From contig CBFHNR010000008.1 in NCBI GenBank assembly GCA_965657215.1, forward strand, positions 1-64,000: a stretch of 64,000 nucleotides of DNA, given 5' to 3'. The notes beneath the pieces were generated by a model, which saw only the letters and a list, made by a program, of their open reading frames with translations, was not told the origin of the DNA and ran no database searches. The position numbers were made by a program, and so were the translations under genes. Origin of the DNA: JAHEJA01 sp965657215 (lineage in GTDB: Bacteria > Pseudomonadota > Alphaproteobacteria > Rhodobacterales > Rhodobacteraceae). Below, one piece after another: positions 41,778 to 50,353 of the stretch. Each line of letters begins with the position of its first letter. The stretch's first letter is position 1.

Positions 41778-41808
41778 CTATGTCACCCTGAGGGAAAAGG
41801 GGACAGGA

Positions 41809-43086
41809 TTAAGTCAAAGCATCTTCAAAGGTTCTGAGACCTGTGCGAGGTGATTGAACCAACACAGACATATTGCCCGGTTTGTGTTCATTTCTAAGCA
41901 TTTTCATATGCGCTTCGGGAATATCATTCCACTCAAACACCTCAGACATACAAGGATCCAAGCGACGCTCGATCATCAATTTGTTGGCCGCAGAGGCTTG
42001 TTTAAGGTGCGCAAAGTGCGATCCTTGCAAACGCTTTTGGTGCATCCACATGTAACGCACGTCGAACGTACAGTTAAATCCAGATGTTCCCGCGCAAATC
42101 ACGACCATGCCGCCTTTTTTACAGACAAAGGTCGAGACCGGGAACGTTGCTTCGCCTGGGTGTTCAAAGACGATGTCAACATTGTTGCCTTTGCCAGTGA
42201 ATTCCCAAATTGCTTTGCCAAACTTGCGAACTTCTTTGAACCATTCATTGTATTCAGGTGTGTTCACTGTCGGCAATTGGCCCCAGCAGTTGAAATCTTT
42301 GCGGTTAATGACACCCTTTGCACCAAGACCCATCACGAATTCGCGTTTGTCTTCATCTGAGATAACGGCAATGGCATTGGCGCCTGCGGCATTAATCAAC
42401 TGGATCGCATAGGTTCCCAAGCCGCCTGATGCGCCCCAAACCAAAACGTTTTGACCTGGCTTTAGCTCATGCGGATGGTGTCCAAACAGCATGCGGTAAG
42501 CCGTTGCCAAGGTCAAAGTATAGCATGCGCTCTCTTCCCAAGTTAAATGCTTGGGGCGTGGCATCAATTGCTGCGCTTGCACATTGGTGAACTGAGCAAA
42601 TGATCCGTCGGGGGTTTCATATCCCCAAATCCGTTGGCTCGGTGAATACATTGGGTCGCCGCCATTGCATTCTTCGTCGTCACCGTCATCTTGGTTACAG
42701 TGGATGACAACTTCGTCGCCCACTTTCCAGTTTTTCACACGATCACCAACGGCCCAAACGATGCCAGACGCGTCCGACCCCGCAATGTGGTAATCCGCAC
42801 CGTGGCTGTCAAATGGGCTAATTGGAACACCTAAACCGGCCCAAACACCGTTGTAATTCACACCTGCGGCCATCACCAAAACCAAGACTTCGTGGCTATC
42901 TAGTTTGGGTGTGTCAACAACTTCGACCTGAAACGATTTGTCAGGCTCACCATGACGTTCCCGACGGATCGCCCATGCATACATCTTGGAAGGGACATGT
43001 CCGAGAGGTGGCATTTCGCCGACTTCGTACAGGTCTTTTTCTGGTGCGTCATAGGGGGCAATTCCGCCGTTTGTATCTAGTGCCAT
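41809..43086 (-). CDS. ccr: Crotonyl-CoA carboxylase/reductase
   Basis: 425 residues. It reductively carboxylates crotonyl-CoA to ethylmalonyl-CoA with NADPH, the key step of the ethylmalonyl-CoA pathway for acetyl-CoA assimilation. Motifs: MAAGVNYNGVWAGLG (conserved Asn of the CO2 site), DASGIVWAVGD, LVWGASGGLGTYAIQL (NADPH fold), FEHPGEATFPVSTFVCKKGG and MWMHQKRLQGSHFAHLKQ. Start 43086 (MALDTNGG) has GGAGAG upstream; an in-frame upstream ATG at 43206 is not supported. Divergent from ecm. Confidence 0.96.
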   Translation of the reverse strand: MALDTNGGIAPYDAPEKDLYEVGEMPPLGHVPSKMYAWAIRRERHGEPDKSFQVEVVDTPKLDSHEVLVLVMAAGVNYNGVWAGLGVPISPFDSHGADYHIAGSDASGIVWAVGDRVKNWKVGDEVVIHCNQDDGDDEECNGGDPMYSPSQRIWGYETPDGSFAQFTNVQAQQLMPRPKHLTWEESACYTLTLATAYRMLFGHHPHELKPGQNVLVWGASGGLGTYAIQLINAAGANAIAVISDEDKREFVMGLGAKGVINRKDFNCWGQLPTVNTPEYNEWFKEVRKFGKAIWEFTGKGNNVDIVFEHPGEATFPVSTFVCKKGGMVVICAGTSGFNCTFDVRYMWMHQKRLQGSHFAHLKQASAANKLMIERRLDPCMSEVFEWNDIPEAHMKMLRNEHKPGNMSVLVQSPRTGLRTFEDALT

Positions 43087-43108
43087 TAGTCTCTCCATTA
43101 GCATCAGT

Positions 43109-43121
43109 TGCCGCGATGCAG
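43109..43121. promoter_or_regulatory. GCCGC-N3-GCAG motif, ccr side
   Basis: TGCCGCGATGCAG, 23 to 35 bp upstream of the ccr ATG, probably in the leader or near the start of transcription. Same motif as at ecm, mcl2 and mdh. It resembles the CTGC-N3-GCAG sites reported for PhaR-type regulators. Confidence 0.5.
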
Positions 43122-43302
43122 AATCGCGAATTCCTTTATCGCTACAATTCAGCTCGCAATAATGCAATAACTTTTGGTCATTTTTTGTAATTTTATAACC
43201 AAGCAAACGCAGAAATTTTATGAAATCACAGTAAAAATTGTTAATTTAACCAACATTAACAACAACTTGCGCATTGAAATAAAATTCTCCACAAGCCCTC
43301 AC

Positions 43303-43315
43303 TGCCGCAACGCAG
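43303..43315. promoter_or_regulatory. GCCGC-N3-GCAG motif, ecm side
   Basis: TGCCGCAACGCAG, 74 to 86 bp upstream of the ecm ATG. Almost identical to the copies upstream of mcl2 and mdh at similar distances. Confidence 0.55.
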
Positions 43316-43388
43316 CGAATTGACAGCGCATCAAAATTTCATGTATACAACAAAAAACGTAATTTAGTTACCACCCGACGAGGCTCAC

Positions 43389-45356
43389 ATGTCAAACGCC
43401 ACCAAAGATCGCCCTTGGCTCATTCGGACCTATGCAGGTCACTCAACTGCAAAAGCATCGAATGCGCTTTACCGCAGCAACTTGGAAAAAGGGCAAACTG
43501 GTCTTTCTGTCGCTTTCGACCTGCCCACGCAAACTGGCTATGACAGCGATCACGTCTTAGCCCGCGGCGAAGTTGGCAAAGTGGGTGTCCCCGTGAGCCA
43601 TCTCGGGGACATGCGCGCATTATTTGACCAAATACCGCTCGAAAAAATGAACACGTCCATGACGATCAACGCAACGGCACCTTGGGTTCTCGCGCTCTAT
43701 ATAGCCGTTGCCGAAGAACAGGGCGCGGAAGTTTCCAAACTTCAGGGCACGGTTCAAAACGATCTTATCAAGGAATACCTCAGCCGAGGCACTTATATTT
43801 GTCCGCCAAAGCCGTCTTTGAAACTGATCGGGGATGTCGCAGAATATTGCTACACGAACGTTCCAAAATGGAACCCGATGAATGTCTGTTCTTACCACCT
43901 GCAAGAGGCAGGTGCGACACCTGAGCAAGAGCTTGCCTTTGCCTTGGCGACAGCAACAGCCGTTTTGGATGAGCTGAAAACACGGGTTCCCGCAGAGGAC
44001 TTCCCACAGTTATGCGGTCGTATTTCATTCTTTGTGAATGCTGGCATCCGTTTTGTAACCGAAATGTGCAAGATGCGGGCTTTCGTGGATTTGTGGGATG
44101 AAATCCTAGAAACACGATATGGTGTTCAAGACCCTAAATTCCGCCGTTTCCGTTATGGTGTTCAAGTGAACTCGCTTGGCCTTACAGAACAACAGCCCGA
44201 AAATAACGTCTATCGCATTTTGATCGAAATGCTCGCCGTTACTCTGTCTAAAAACGCCCGCGCCCGTGCAGTTCAGCTTCCAGCTTGGAACGAAGCTTTG
44301 GGATTGCCGCGCCCATGGGATCAACAATGGTCCATGCGGATGCAGCAAATCATGGCCTTTGAAACGGATCTTTTGGAATTTGACGACCTCTTTGACGGAA
44401 ACCCTGCGGTGGATGCCAAAGTTGAAGCGCTCAAAGACGGCGCACGTCATGAGCTTGAAACCATTGACGGTATGGGCGGTGCGATCAGTTCAATTGAGTA
44501 TATGAAATCCCGCCTTGTCGATAGCAACGCTGAACGTCTCAACAAAATAGAACGCGAAGAAACAATTGTTGTTGGCGTGAACAAATTTACCAATGGCGAG
44601 CCCTCACCCCTTACCGCCGGGGATGGTGGTATCATGGTCGTTGATCCAGCCGTTGAGCAAGATCAAATCGATCGTCTGAATACATGGCGTGAAACCAGAA
44701 ACGCAGACGAGGTCAGCCTCGCCCTTGCCGAGTTACGTGCAGCTGCGCAGGCCGGCAAAAACATTATGGCCCCCTCAATCCGCGCCGCCAAAGCAGGCGT
44801 CACAACGGGTGAATGGGCCGAACAAATGCGCGCCGTTTTCGGCGAATATCGTGGACCCACAGGCGTCTCACGCGCCGTGAGCAACAAGACCGAAGGGTTG
44901 GACGATATTCGTGACGCCGTGGACGCCGTGAGCGATAAATTAGGCAGACGTCTAAAATTCTTGGTTGGAAAACCAGGCTTGGACGGACATTCTAACGGAG
45001 CCGAGCAAATCGCCTTCCGCGCCCGTGATTGTGGCATGGACATAGAATATGACGGTATTCGCCTAACCCCCGAAGAAATCGTCAACAATGCCCGAGACAC
45101 AGATGCGCATGTGATCGGATTGTCGATCCTGTCTGGGTCACACATTCCCCTTCTTGAGGATGTCATGCACCGTCTCAAAGCGGAAAACCTGATGCATATC
45201 CCCGTTATTGTCGGTGGCATCATTCCCGATGAGGATGCCCAGCGCCTTCGGGCAATCGGAGTTGCACGGGTCTATACTCCCAAAGACTTTGAACTCAATA
45301 CAATCATGATGGACATCGTCACCCTCGCTGATCCTGAGCAAATCGCAGCTCAGTAG
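43389..45356 (+). CDS. ecm: Ethylmalonyl-CoA mutase
   Basis: 655 residues. Coenzyme B12-dependent mutase converting ethylmalonyl-CoA to methylsuccinyl-CoA. The large barrel begins RPWLIRTYAGHSTAKASNALYR, with GLSVAFDLPTQTGYDSDHVLARGEVGKVGVPV typical of the Ecm/MeaA clade as against methylmalonyl-CoA mutase. The C-terminal cobalamin domain has GLDGHSNGAEQIAFRARDCG (the DxHxxG-type motif). Divergent from ccr, giving the two consecutive steps of the pathway in one locus. Confidence 0.96.
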   Translation: MSNATKDRPWLIRTYAGHSTAKASNALYRSNLEKGQTGLSVAFDLPTQTGYDSDHVLARGEVGKVGVPVSHLGDMRALFDQIPLEKMNTSMTINATAPWVLALYIAVAEEQGAEVSKLQGTVQNDLIKEYLSRGTYICPPKPSLKLIGDVAEYCYTNVPKWNPMNVCSYHLQEAGATPEQELAFALATATAVLDELKTRVPAEDFPQLCGRISFFVNAGIRFVTEMCKMRAFVDLWDEILETRYGVQDPKFRRFRYGVQVNSLGLTEQQPENNVYRILIEMLAVTLSKNARARAVQLPAWNEALGLPRPWDQQWSMRMQQIMAFETDLLEFDDLFDGNPAVDAKVEALKDGARHELETIDGMGGAISSIEYMKSRLVDSNAERLNKIEREETIVVGVNKFTNGEPSPLTAGDGGIMVVDPAVEQDQIDRLNTWRETRNADEVSLALAELRAAAQAGKNIMAPSIRAAKAGVTTGEWAEQMRAVFGEYRGPTGVSRAVSNKTEGLDDIRDAVDAVSDKLGRRLKFLVGKPGLDGHSNGAEQIAFRARDCGMDIEYDGIRLTPEEIVNNARDTDAHVIGLSILSGSHIPLLEDVMHRLKAENLMHIPVIVGGIIPDEDAQRLRAIGVARVYTPKDFELNTIMMDIVTLADPEQIAAQ

Positions 45357-45388
45357 CAAAGCGCCTCAACGAAAATCCTTGATAGAGA

Positions 45389-45414
45389 TGAAGCGCTAAA
45401 AACTTTGCGCTTCA
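45389..45414 (+). terminator. Hairpin after ecm
   Basis: TGAAGCGC pairs with GCGCTTCA around a 10-base loop, 33 bp after the ecm stop. No T tract follows, so it may stabilise the 3' end rather than terminate. Confidence 0.4.
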
Positions 45415-45468
45415 GCCTCTGGTCATTCATATGGCTCACGTCTATCCTGTCGCCAAAGAGGGGAAAAG

Positions 45469-45909
45469 ATGTCGATAATTATTCGTGACCTAGACGCCGA
45501 GGACCGGAGCGAATGGGCGTCACTCTGGCGCGCCTATCTAGCCTTTTATGAAACCACATTACCGGAAACCGTCTTTGACACGACGTTCAAACGGCTTCTC
45601 TCGGATGACCATAAAAACCAAAATTGCATGATCGCATTGATTGGGCCAAAACCTGTAGGTCTGGTTCACTATATTTACCATCCCCACAATTGGAATTTAA
45701 ACGAGGTCACATATCTTCAAGATTTATATGCCGACCCCGATCACCGTGGCCAAGGCATAGGTCGCGCTCTCATCCAAGCCGTTTATGACAAGGCAGATGC
45801 CAACGGGACACCCAACGTGTACTGGCTCACCCAAGAGTTCAATCACACGGCGCGCCACCTCTATGATCGCGTGGCCAAAGTAACCCCCTTTATCAAATAT
45901 AACCGATAG
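45469..45909 (+). CDS. GNAT family N-acetyltransferase
   Basis: 146 residues, one GNAT domain. The acetyl-CoA-binding motif A is clear: LQDLYADPDHRGQGIGRALIQAVYDKA (R/Q-x-x-G-x-G/A), followed by NVYWLTQEFNHTARHLYDRVA, typical of the C-terminal strand and helix. AGAGGGG precedes the ATG. It lies 12 bases before deoD, so is likely co-transcribed. The acceptor substrate is unknown. Confidence 0.9.
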   Translation: MSIIIRDLDAEDRSEWASLWRAYLAFYETTLPETVFDTTFKRLLSDDHKNQNCMIALIGPKPVGLVHYIYHPHNWNLNEVTYLQDLYADPDHRGQGIGRALIQAVYDKADANGTPNVYWLTQEFNHTARHLYDRVAKVTPFIKYNR

Positions 45910-45921
45910 GAGTTTTTCCAA

Positions 45922-46632
45922 ATGACTGTTCACATTGGCGCAGAGCCCGGCGATATCGCAGAAACTGTTCTTCTTCCGGGTGATCCCCTTCGCGCAAAAT
46001 GGGCGGCAGAAACCTTTCTTGAGGATGCACGTTTGGTCAATGACGTGCGTGGCATGCTCGGTTACACAGGGACCTACAAAGGAAACGCGGTCACCATTCA
46101 CGGCTCTGGCATGGGGATGCCGTCCCTCTCGATCTATGTGAACGAGCTCATTCGGGACTTTGGAGCAAAAACACTTATCCGCATTGGATCATGCGGTGGG
46201 ATGCAGCCTCATGTCGGCATTCGCGATGTGATATTGGCCATGACTGCTTCAACGCTTTCCACACCCTCCTCTGGTATCTTCAAAGAGCTGAATTTTGCTC
46301 CATGTGCAGATTACAGCCTCCTCCAAGCTGCAGAACAAGCTGCTCATAACAAAGACTGCACAACACATGTTGGCGGAATTTATTCGTCTGATGTCTTTTA
46401 CGATGAGCGTCCCGACCTAAACGAGCAAATGACACGGCATGGAATTTTGGCCGTCGAAATGGAAGCCGCGGAATTATATAATCTTGCGGCCCGTTATGGA
46501 TGCCGTGCTCTGGCCGTCTTAACGGTCTCAGACCACCTCCAAACAGGGGAAGCCTTGCCATCAGATGAACGCCAGTCGTCCTTTGGGGATATGGTTGAAA
46601 TTGCCCTTGAGGCCGCCTTTACCCAAAGGTGA
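45922..46632 (+). CDS. deoD: Purine-nucleoside phosphorylase, DeoD type
   Basis: 236 residues, as in hexameric DeoD enzymes. Motifs: AETVLLPGDPLRAKWAAETFL (phosphate-binding GDP-RA), GMGMPSLSIYVNELI, IRIGSCGGMQ, and GILAVEMEAAELYNLAARYG with the ribose-binding MEAAE, then AVLTVSDHL with the catalytic Asp. It splits purine (deoxy)nucleosides with phosphate in the salvage pathway. AGGAG precedes the start. Confidence 0.95.
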   Translation: MTVHIGAEPGDIAETVLLPGDPLRAKWAAETFLEDARLVNDVRGMLGYTGTYKGNAVTIHGSGMGMPSLSIYVNELIRDFGAKTLIRIGSCGGMQPHVGIRDVILAMTASTLSTPSSGIFKELNFAPCADYSLLQAAEQAAHNKDCTTHVGGIYSSDVFYDERPDLNEQMTRHGILAVEMEAAELYNLAARYGCRALAVLTVSDHLQTGEALPSDERQSSFGDMVEIALEAAFTQR

Positions 46633-46702
46633 GTAACGTCACCTTACCGATCCTATTGTCAGACTTGTCTCAGGCCGATATGACAGTCTGGTGCAAGACT
46701 AT

Positions 46703-47365
46703 ATGAGTTCAAATGTGGTGAGATGGGGGCTGATAGCTGTGGTAACGACATGGCTGTCTGCCTGTAGTCGTTCCGAACCAACCATCGCACCCGTTTCAAT
46801 TGACGATTTAGAGATCACACACTCAACCTTTTCTGATGTTCCAGAGGGGGTGTTCTCCAACCCACCTGTTGGATGCAACCCATCACCTTGTACGGAAACG
46901 CTCTCTGATGTGAACGGAAATATCGTGAGCTTTGCCGCTGGCGTCGATCCAGATAGCTCTACTAGGTTTATAGCAATGGCAGGTCGGTCTTTTGAGCCCA
47001 CCAATCTGCAACCCATTCAGCTGTCCGCCTCCTTCATTGGTCAATATAGCGTCCGAGCGGTCGAAGCTATTTCAACAGAAGAAACATCGCCAAATGTATT
47101 CCAACTCGTAGGAACGCCGACCGCTGAGACACAAGAGATCACCGTCGTCGCCGATTTCGCAAATAGCTCACTCTCTGCGACGACGGACACTCTCACCCTT
47201 GATGCAAGCTTCGAAGACACTGGAATTACTGGACACGTCACCTACAAAGGCGCCGACGGTGCAATAGCGGGCGATATATTCGCAGACCAACTCATCGCTG
47301 GGTTTCACGGCGCGACACGAGACATAGTCTACGCAGGCGGCATTATCGCCTATCCTGCCCCTTAA
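46703..47365 (+). CDS. Hypothetical lipoprotein
   Basis: 220 residues. Signal with lipobox: RWGLIAVVTTWLSAC, cleavage before the Cys at residue 21. The mature part is beta-rich (ADFANSSLSATTDTLTLDASF, then GITGHVTYKGADGAIAGDIFADQLIAGFHG), similar in layout to transferrin-binding-protein-like or other small outer-membrane beta-barrel lipoproteins ending in a GxFxG pattern, but I cannot assign a family. It overlaps the end of the DUF1989 gene by 4 bases tail to tail. Confidence 0.65.
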   Translation: MSSNVVRWGLIAVVTTWLSACSRSEPTIAPVSIDDLEITHSTFSDVPEGVFSNPPVGCNPSPCTETLSDVNGNIVSFAAGVDPDSSTRFIAMAGRSFEPTNLQPIQLSASFIGQYSVRAVEAISTEETSPNVFQLVGTPTAETQEITVVADFANSSLSATTDTLTLDASFEDTGITGHVTYKGADGAIAGDIFADQLIAGFHGATRDIVYAGGIIAYPAP

Positions 47366-48207
47366 CGCCCATGTGAGCCATCATATCCGTTCTTCTCAGG
47401 ACCAGTCCATCCATCCAAACGCCCAGCAAGCGGCTCGAATACTTCTATAAGCAAGGGAAAACACTTTGCCGTATCGCTTGTATGTTCACTCGAACAATCC
47501 CCACCCGGACAGGCAGACAAGGCACCTAGCAAATCAATTTCCGCGAAAAATTCCAAGTAATCCCCGGGACGCACAGGGCTCGCTTTCATGAAATACTGAC
47601 CAGTGTCCCGTGTGAACCCCGTACACATAAACACATTCAAGACATCATGAACATGTGGTTCAGCCTCTTGCAACGAGACCCCCAAGTGATCCGCAAGAGC
47701 GCGGGCCAAGTTGGAATGACAACAGTGGTGATACTGCACATCTGAGAGCAAATTTCCCGTATAGGGATCACAGCGCGTCCCAATGACATCATGAACAGAG
47801 CCGCCAAATGTGTCGATGCCATACCACTCTAAACTGTCATGAACAATTGTGGCCATGGGCCTCAAATAAGGAAAGCTTGACCACATCCGCTCCCCTGTTG
47901 TGATATGCGTCCCATGAAGAGCTCGGGTTTTCCCAGAATAAAACCGCTCGTTCAAATCATTCGCATTCCAAAGGTTCAAGTCACCAACCTGTGGCCCCTC
48001 TACCGACGATATCCGAAAAAACTGCCCCGCCTTCACCTCAAAACAGGCTGCATCCCGCGGATGCGCAAGGACTTCAGCAATCTTCGTCGCCTCCGCCCGT
48101 GCATGGCGATACAACTCCAAATCTACCTTTGGCAACGTATCATTGGGATAACAAATGACGGGCTCAACGGCGCGGCGCGCCTCTGCATCGGTCGGTATAT
48201 CAGTCAT
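47362..48207 (-). CDS. DUF1989 (urea carboxylase-associated) family protein
   Basis: 281 residues. Family features: CFEVKAGQFFRISSVEGPQVGDLNLWNANDLNERF, RMWSSFPYLRPMATIVHDSL, GGSVHDVIGTRCDPYTG and HVHDVLNVFMCTGFTRDTGQYFMKASP, with several Cys and His that could bind metal. DUF1989 proteins accompany urea amidolyase and guanidine or amino-acid pathways, but none of those genes is adjacent here. It lies downstream of the sdh operon, separated by a terminator and repeat. Confidence 0.9.
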   Translation of the reverse strand: MTDIPTDAEARRAVEPVICYPNDTLPKVDLELYRHARAEATKIAEVLAHPRDAACFEVKAGQFFRISSVEGPQVGDLNLWNANDLNERFYSGKTRALHGTHITTGERMWSSFPYLRPMATIVHDSLEWYGIDTFGGSVHDVIGTRCDPYTGNLLSDVQYHHCCHSNLARALADHLGVSLQEAEPHVHDVLNVFMCTGFTRDTGQYFMKASPVRPGDYLEFFAEIDLLGALSACPGGDCSSEHTSDTAKCFPLLIEVFEPLAGRLDGWTGPEKNGYDGSHGR

Positions 48208-48267
48208 AGCTCAGCCTCTCAAAATTTGGTCTCAACTTTGTATGACACTTAATCTCATCTCAACACA

Positions 48268-48289
48268 TAAAAAAGTGGCCGCAGCCACT
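48268..48289 (-). terminator. Intrinsic terminator of the sdh operon
   Basis: On the minus strand AGTGGC pairs with GCCACT around a 4-base loop, followed by TTTTTT. It lies about 70 bp after the sdhB stop. Confidence 0.85.
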
Positions 48290-48293
48290 CATT

Positions 48294-48350
48294 TTTTGTC
48301 TCAAAATATCCCGGGGGAATTGGCCCAAGGCCAAGGGGGCAGAGCCCCCT
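48294..48350. repeat. Dispersed hairpin repeat, copy C (after sdhB)
   Basis: Lead ttttttgtc, core AAAATATCCC, then AGGGGGC-aga-GCCCCCT (48334-48350). The G/C hairpin is nearly the same as in copy A at 27078-27098. Lies just past the sdhB stop. Confidence 0.65.
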
Positions 48351-48355
48351 AATCC

Positions 48356-49135
48356 TTAAACAGTCCGCTCCACCATCATCTTTTTGATTTCCGCAATCGC
48401 CTTTGCAGGGTTCAAACCCTTCGGGCACGTCTTTGCGCAATTCATAATCGTATGGCAGCGATATAGCTTGAACGGATCTTCCAATTCGTCCAAACGCTCT
48501 CCGGTCGCTTCATCGCGGCTATCGATGATCCAGCGATAGGCATGCAAGAGGGCTGCTGGTCCAAGATACCGATCGCCATTCCACCAATAGGACGGGCAAG
48601 ATGTAGAACAGGACGCACACATCACGCATTCATAGAGCCCATCCAGCTTTTTGCGGTCTTCAATGGATTGCTTCCACTCTTTGGCAGGACGGTTTGTTTT
48701 TGTTTCAAGCCACGGCATGATAGACGCGTGCTGTGCATAGAAATGGGTCAAATCCGGAATGAGGTCGCGCACAACAGGCATATGCGGAAGCGGGTAAATC
48801 TTCACATCCCCTTTGATCTCATCCATACCATAGATACAGGCAAGCGTGTTGATCCCATCAATATTCATCGCGCAAGATCCACATATCCCTTCACGACATG
48901 AGCGGCGGAACGTTAATGTTGGATCAATTTCATTCTTGATTTTGATCAAGGCGTCCAAAACCATCGGACCGCATGTATCCATATCAACGAAATATGTATC
49001 CACTGTTGGATTTTCACCATCATCTGGGGACCAACGATATATTTGGAACTTGCGAAGGTTGGTCGCCCCTGCAGGCTTTGGCCACGTTTTACCAGTCTTG
49101 ATGCGTGAATTCTTAGGAAGCGTCAGTTGAACCAT
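48356..49135 (-). CDS. sdhB: Succinate dehydrogenase iron-sulfur subunit
   Basis: 259 residues. All three clusters are marked: FRRSCREGICGSCAMNIDG (2Fe-2S), CVMCASCSTSCPSYWWN (4Fe-4S) and CHTIMNCAKTCPKGLNPAKAI (3Fe-4S and 4Fe-4S). It passes electrons from the FAD of SdhA to ubiquinone. It is the last gene of the operon and is separated from sdhA by a lipoprotein and a sulfotransferase gene. Confidence 0.97.
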   Translation of the reverse strand: MVQLTLPKNSRIKTGKTWPKPAGATNLRKFQIYRWSPDDGENPTVDTYFVDMDTCGPMVLDALIKIKNEIDPTLTFRRSCREGICGSCAMNIDGINTLACIYGMDEIKGDVKIYPLPHMPVVRDLIPDLTHFYAQHASIMPWLETKTNRPAKEWKQSIEDRKKLDGLYECVMCASCSTSCPSYWWNGDRYLGPAALLHAYRWIIDSRDEATGERLDELEDPFKLYRCHTIMNCAKTCPKGLNPAKAIAEIKKMMVERTV

Positions 49136-49155
49136 ATCGTTACCTGCCTAGCGTG

Positions 49156-50022
49156 TCAGTGTACTGTAACATTCGCGGCACCAGAGGGTGTCTTGATTGC
49201 GAATGGAGTTGAAGTTTTGGGTAGTTTCTCTACCCATGAAGTATCTTTTTCATAGCCAAGATCAATCAAATCTTGACCAAAATGTTCCGCATATTTCTCG
49301 CCAACGGAACGCGGCATTTCGCGCATCCATCTATTTTGCGAGCCAGATTGAACATGCTGCGCAACCCGTTGATTTGTATCAGCGGCCCCACCAAATAAGC
49401 TATTTGAATAAAACGCCGCTGCCGCATCGAGTGTTGAGGTTTCATCCAATTGCCAAACCTTGATTCCGTGGGAAAACAACCGAGCCTCTGTGTCACCCAT
49501 CAAATCTTCGTAGCGCAGGGTGACAGAGGATGGACCATCAACAGGCCATGCGCGCATTTCTGCGACGGTATCCGCATGCTTGCCCTCCATTTCAAACAAG
49601 AGCTTGTCGTCGTAGAGGTCAATAGAATTCAGCTTTTCTTGGTAGGTTAACCCATCAAACCGATCCAAAGGCGTGTGCAAAAACCTTTCGCCTTTCGGAC
49701 CTGCATAGTGATGATACTGGCACCCAGACAAAAGGATATCTCTTGGGTCACGGATTACATGAACAAAGGCCGCATCAGGATTATCCCAAACTTGCTTCGG
49801 GAAATATCCGTTCCAATTCACCAAAAGCGCGGCCCCTTGATCTGGGATCGCACCGAGCTGTCGTTCAGACCAAATTCCAATCCACGGTATGTTCCAAGCA
49901 GTCGACAAAGACTTTACGATTTGCTTCATCCAAATCGTGCCCCCCTTGTGATGAGTGGCAAGACACATCAACCGCACAGATGTACGCGTCGAAGTGTCAA
50001 TATGTGCCGTTGCTTGGGTCAT
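49156..50022 (-). CDS. Sulfotransferase family protein inside the sdh operon
   Basis: 288 residues. The PAPS-binding 5' loop appears as LATHHKGGTIWMKQIVKSL (a variant of the usual PKSGTTW), and the 3'-phosphate motif as VIRDPRDILLSGCQYHHY. RYEDLMGDTEARLF follows the typical order. Such enzymes move sulfate from PAPS to carbohydrates or small molecules. Placement between the sdh lipoprotein and sdhB, same strand, is odd for a metabolic operon. Base use looks like the neighbours. No substrate can be given. Confidence 0.82.
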   Translation of the reverse strand: MTQATAHIDTSTRTSVRLMCLATHHKGGTIWMKQIVKSLSTAWNIPWIGIWSERQLGAIPDQGAALLVNWNGYFPKQVWDNPDAAFVHVIRDPRDILLSGCQYHHYAGPKGERFLHTPLDRFDGLTYQEKLNSIDLYDDKLLFEMEGKHADTVAEMRAWPVDGPSSVTLRYEDLMGDTEARLFSHGIKVWQLDETSTLDAAAAFYSNSLFGGAADTNQRVAQHVQSGSQNRWMREMPRSVGEKYAEHFGQDLIDLGYEKDTSWVEKLPKTSTPFAIKTPSGAANVTVH

Positions 50023-50030
50023 TCCTATCC

Positions 50031-50351
50031 TTACAGACCGATCAAAGATGTGCTTTTTTCAGTAAAGCACTGAATTGTTGCAGGACGAGCTGCAATTTCG
50101 GATACGAGGGTCAGCGTTTCCGCACTTGGCGTGGTTACGGTATCACGTGCGATCATGAAGACTTCGTTCATGGACGCGTTGTCAATGATACAGTCCGTCA
50201 CCCTCGTCGCATCCAATCCGGGGAATTGGCTCGCGACCGCACTGTTTACCACACCTTTTGCTGCATCACGCGCAACATCCTCTGCGGCTCCTGTTGCGGC
50301 TGTACAGCCTGCAACAAAAACCAATCCAAAAATCGCACCCCATTTACCCAT
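50031..50351 (-). CDS. Small lipoprotein in the sdh operon
   Basis: 106 residues. Signal peptide MGKWGAIFGLVFVAGC has a lipobox (VAGC), followed by a Thr/Ala-rich segment and two further cysteines (DCIIDNAS, TIQCFTEKS) that may form a disulfide. It starts 2 bases after the sdhA stop. A hypothetical protein of this kind is common between sdhA and sdhB in Rhodobacteraceae; its role, perhaps in assembly, is not known. Confidence 0.8.
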   Translation of the reverse strand: MGKWGAIFGLVFVAGCTAATGAAEDVARDAAKGVVNSAVASQFPGLDATRVTDCIIDNASMNEVFMIARDTVTTPSAETLTLVSEIAARPATIQCFTEKSTSLIGL

Positions 50352-50353
50352 AC

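Larger units (their letters stand above)
43087..43388. other. Divergent ccr/ecm regulatory region
   Basis: 302 bp with no gene. It holds two copies of a GCCGC-N3-GCAG motif (43109-43121 near ccr, 43303-43315 near ecm) and an A/T-rich centre with several TAAC and TTTTG stretches suited to two divergent promoters. The start codons of ccr and ecm flank it. Confidence 0.7.
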
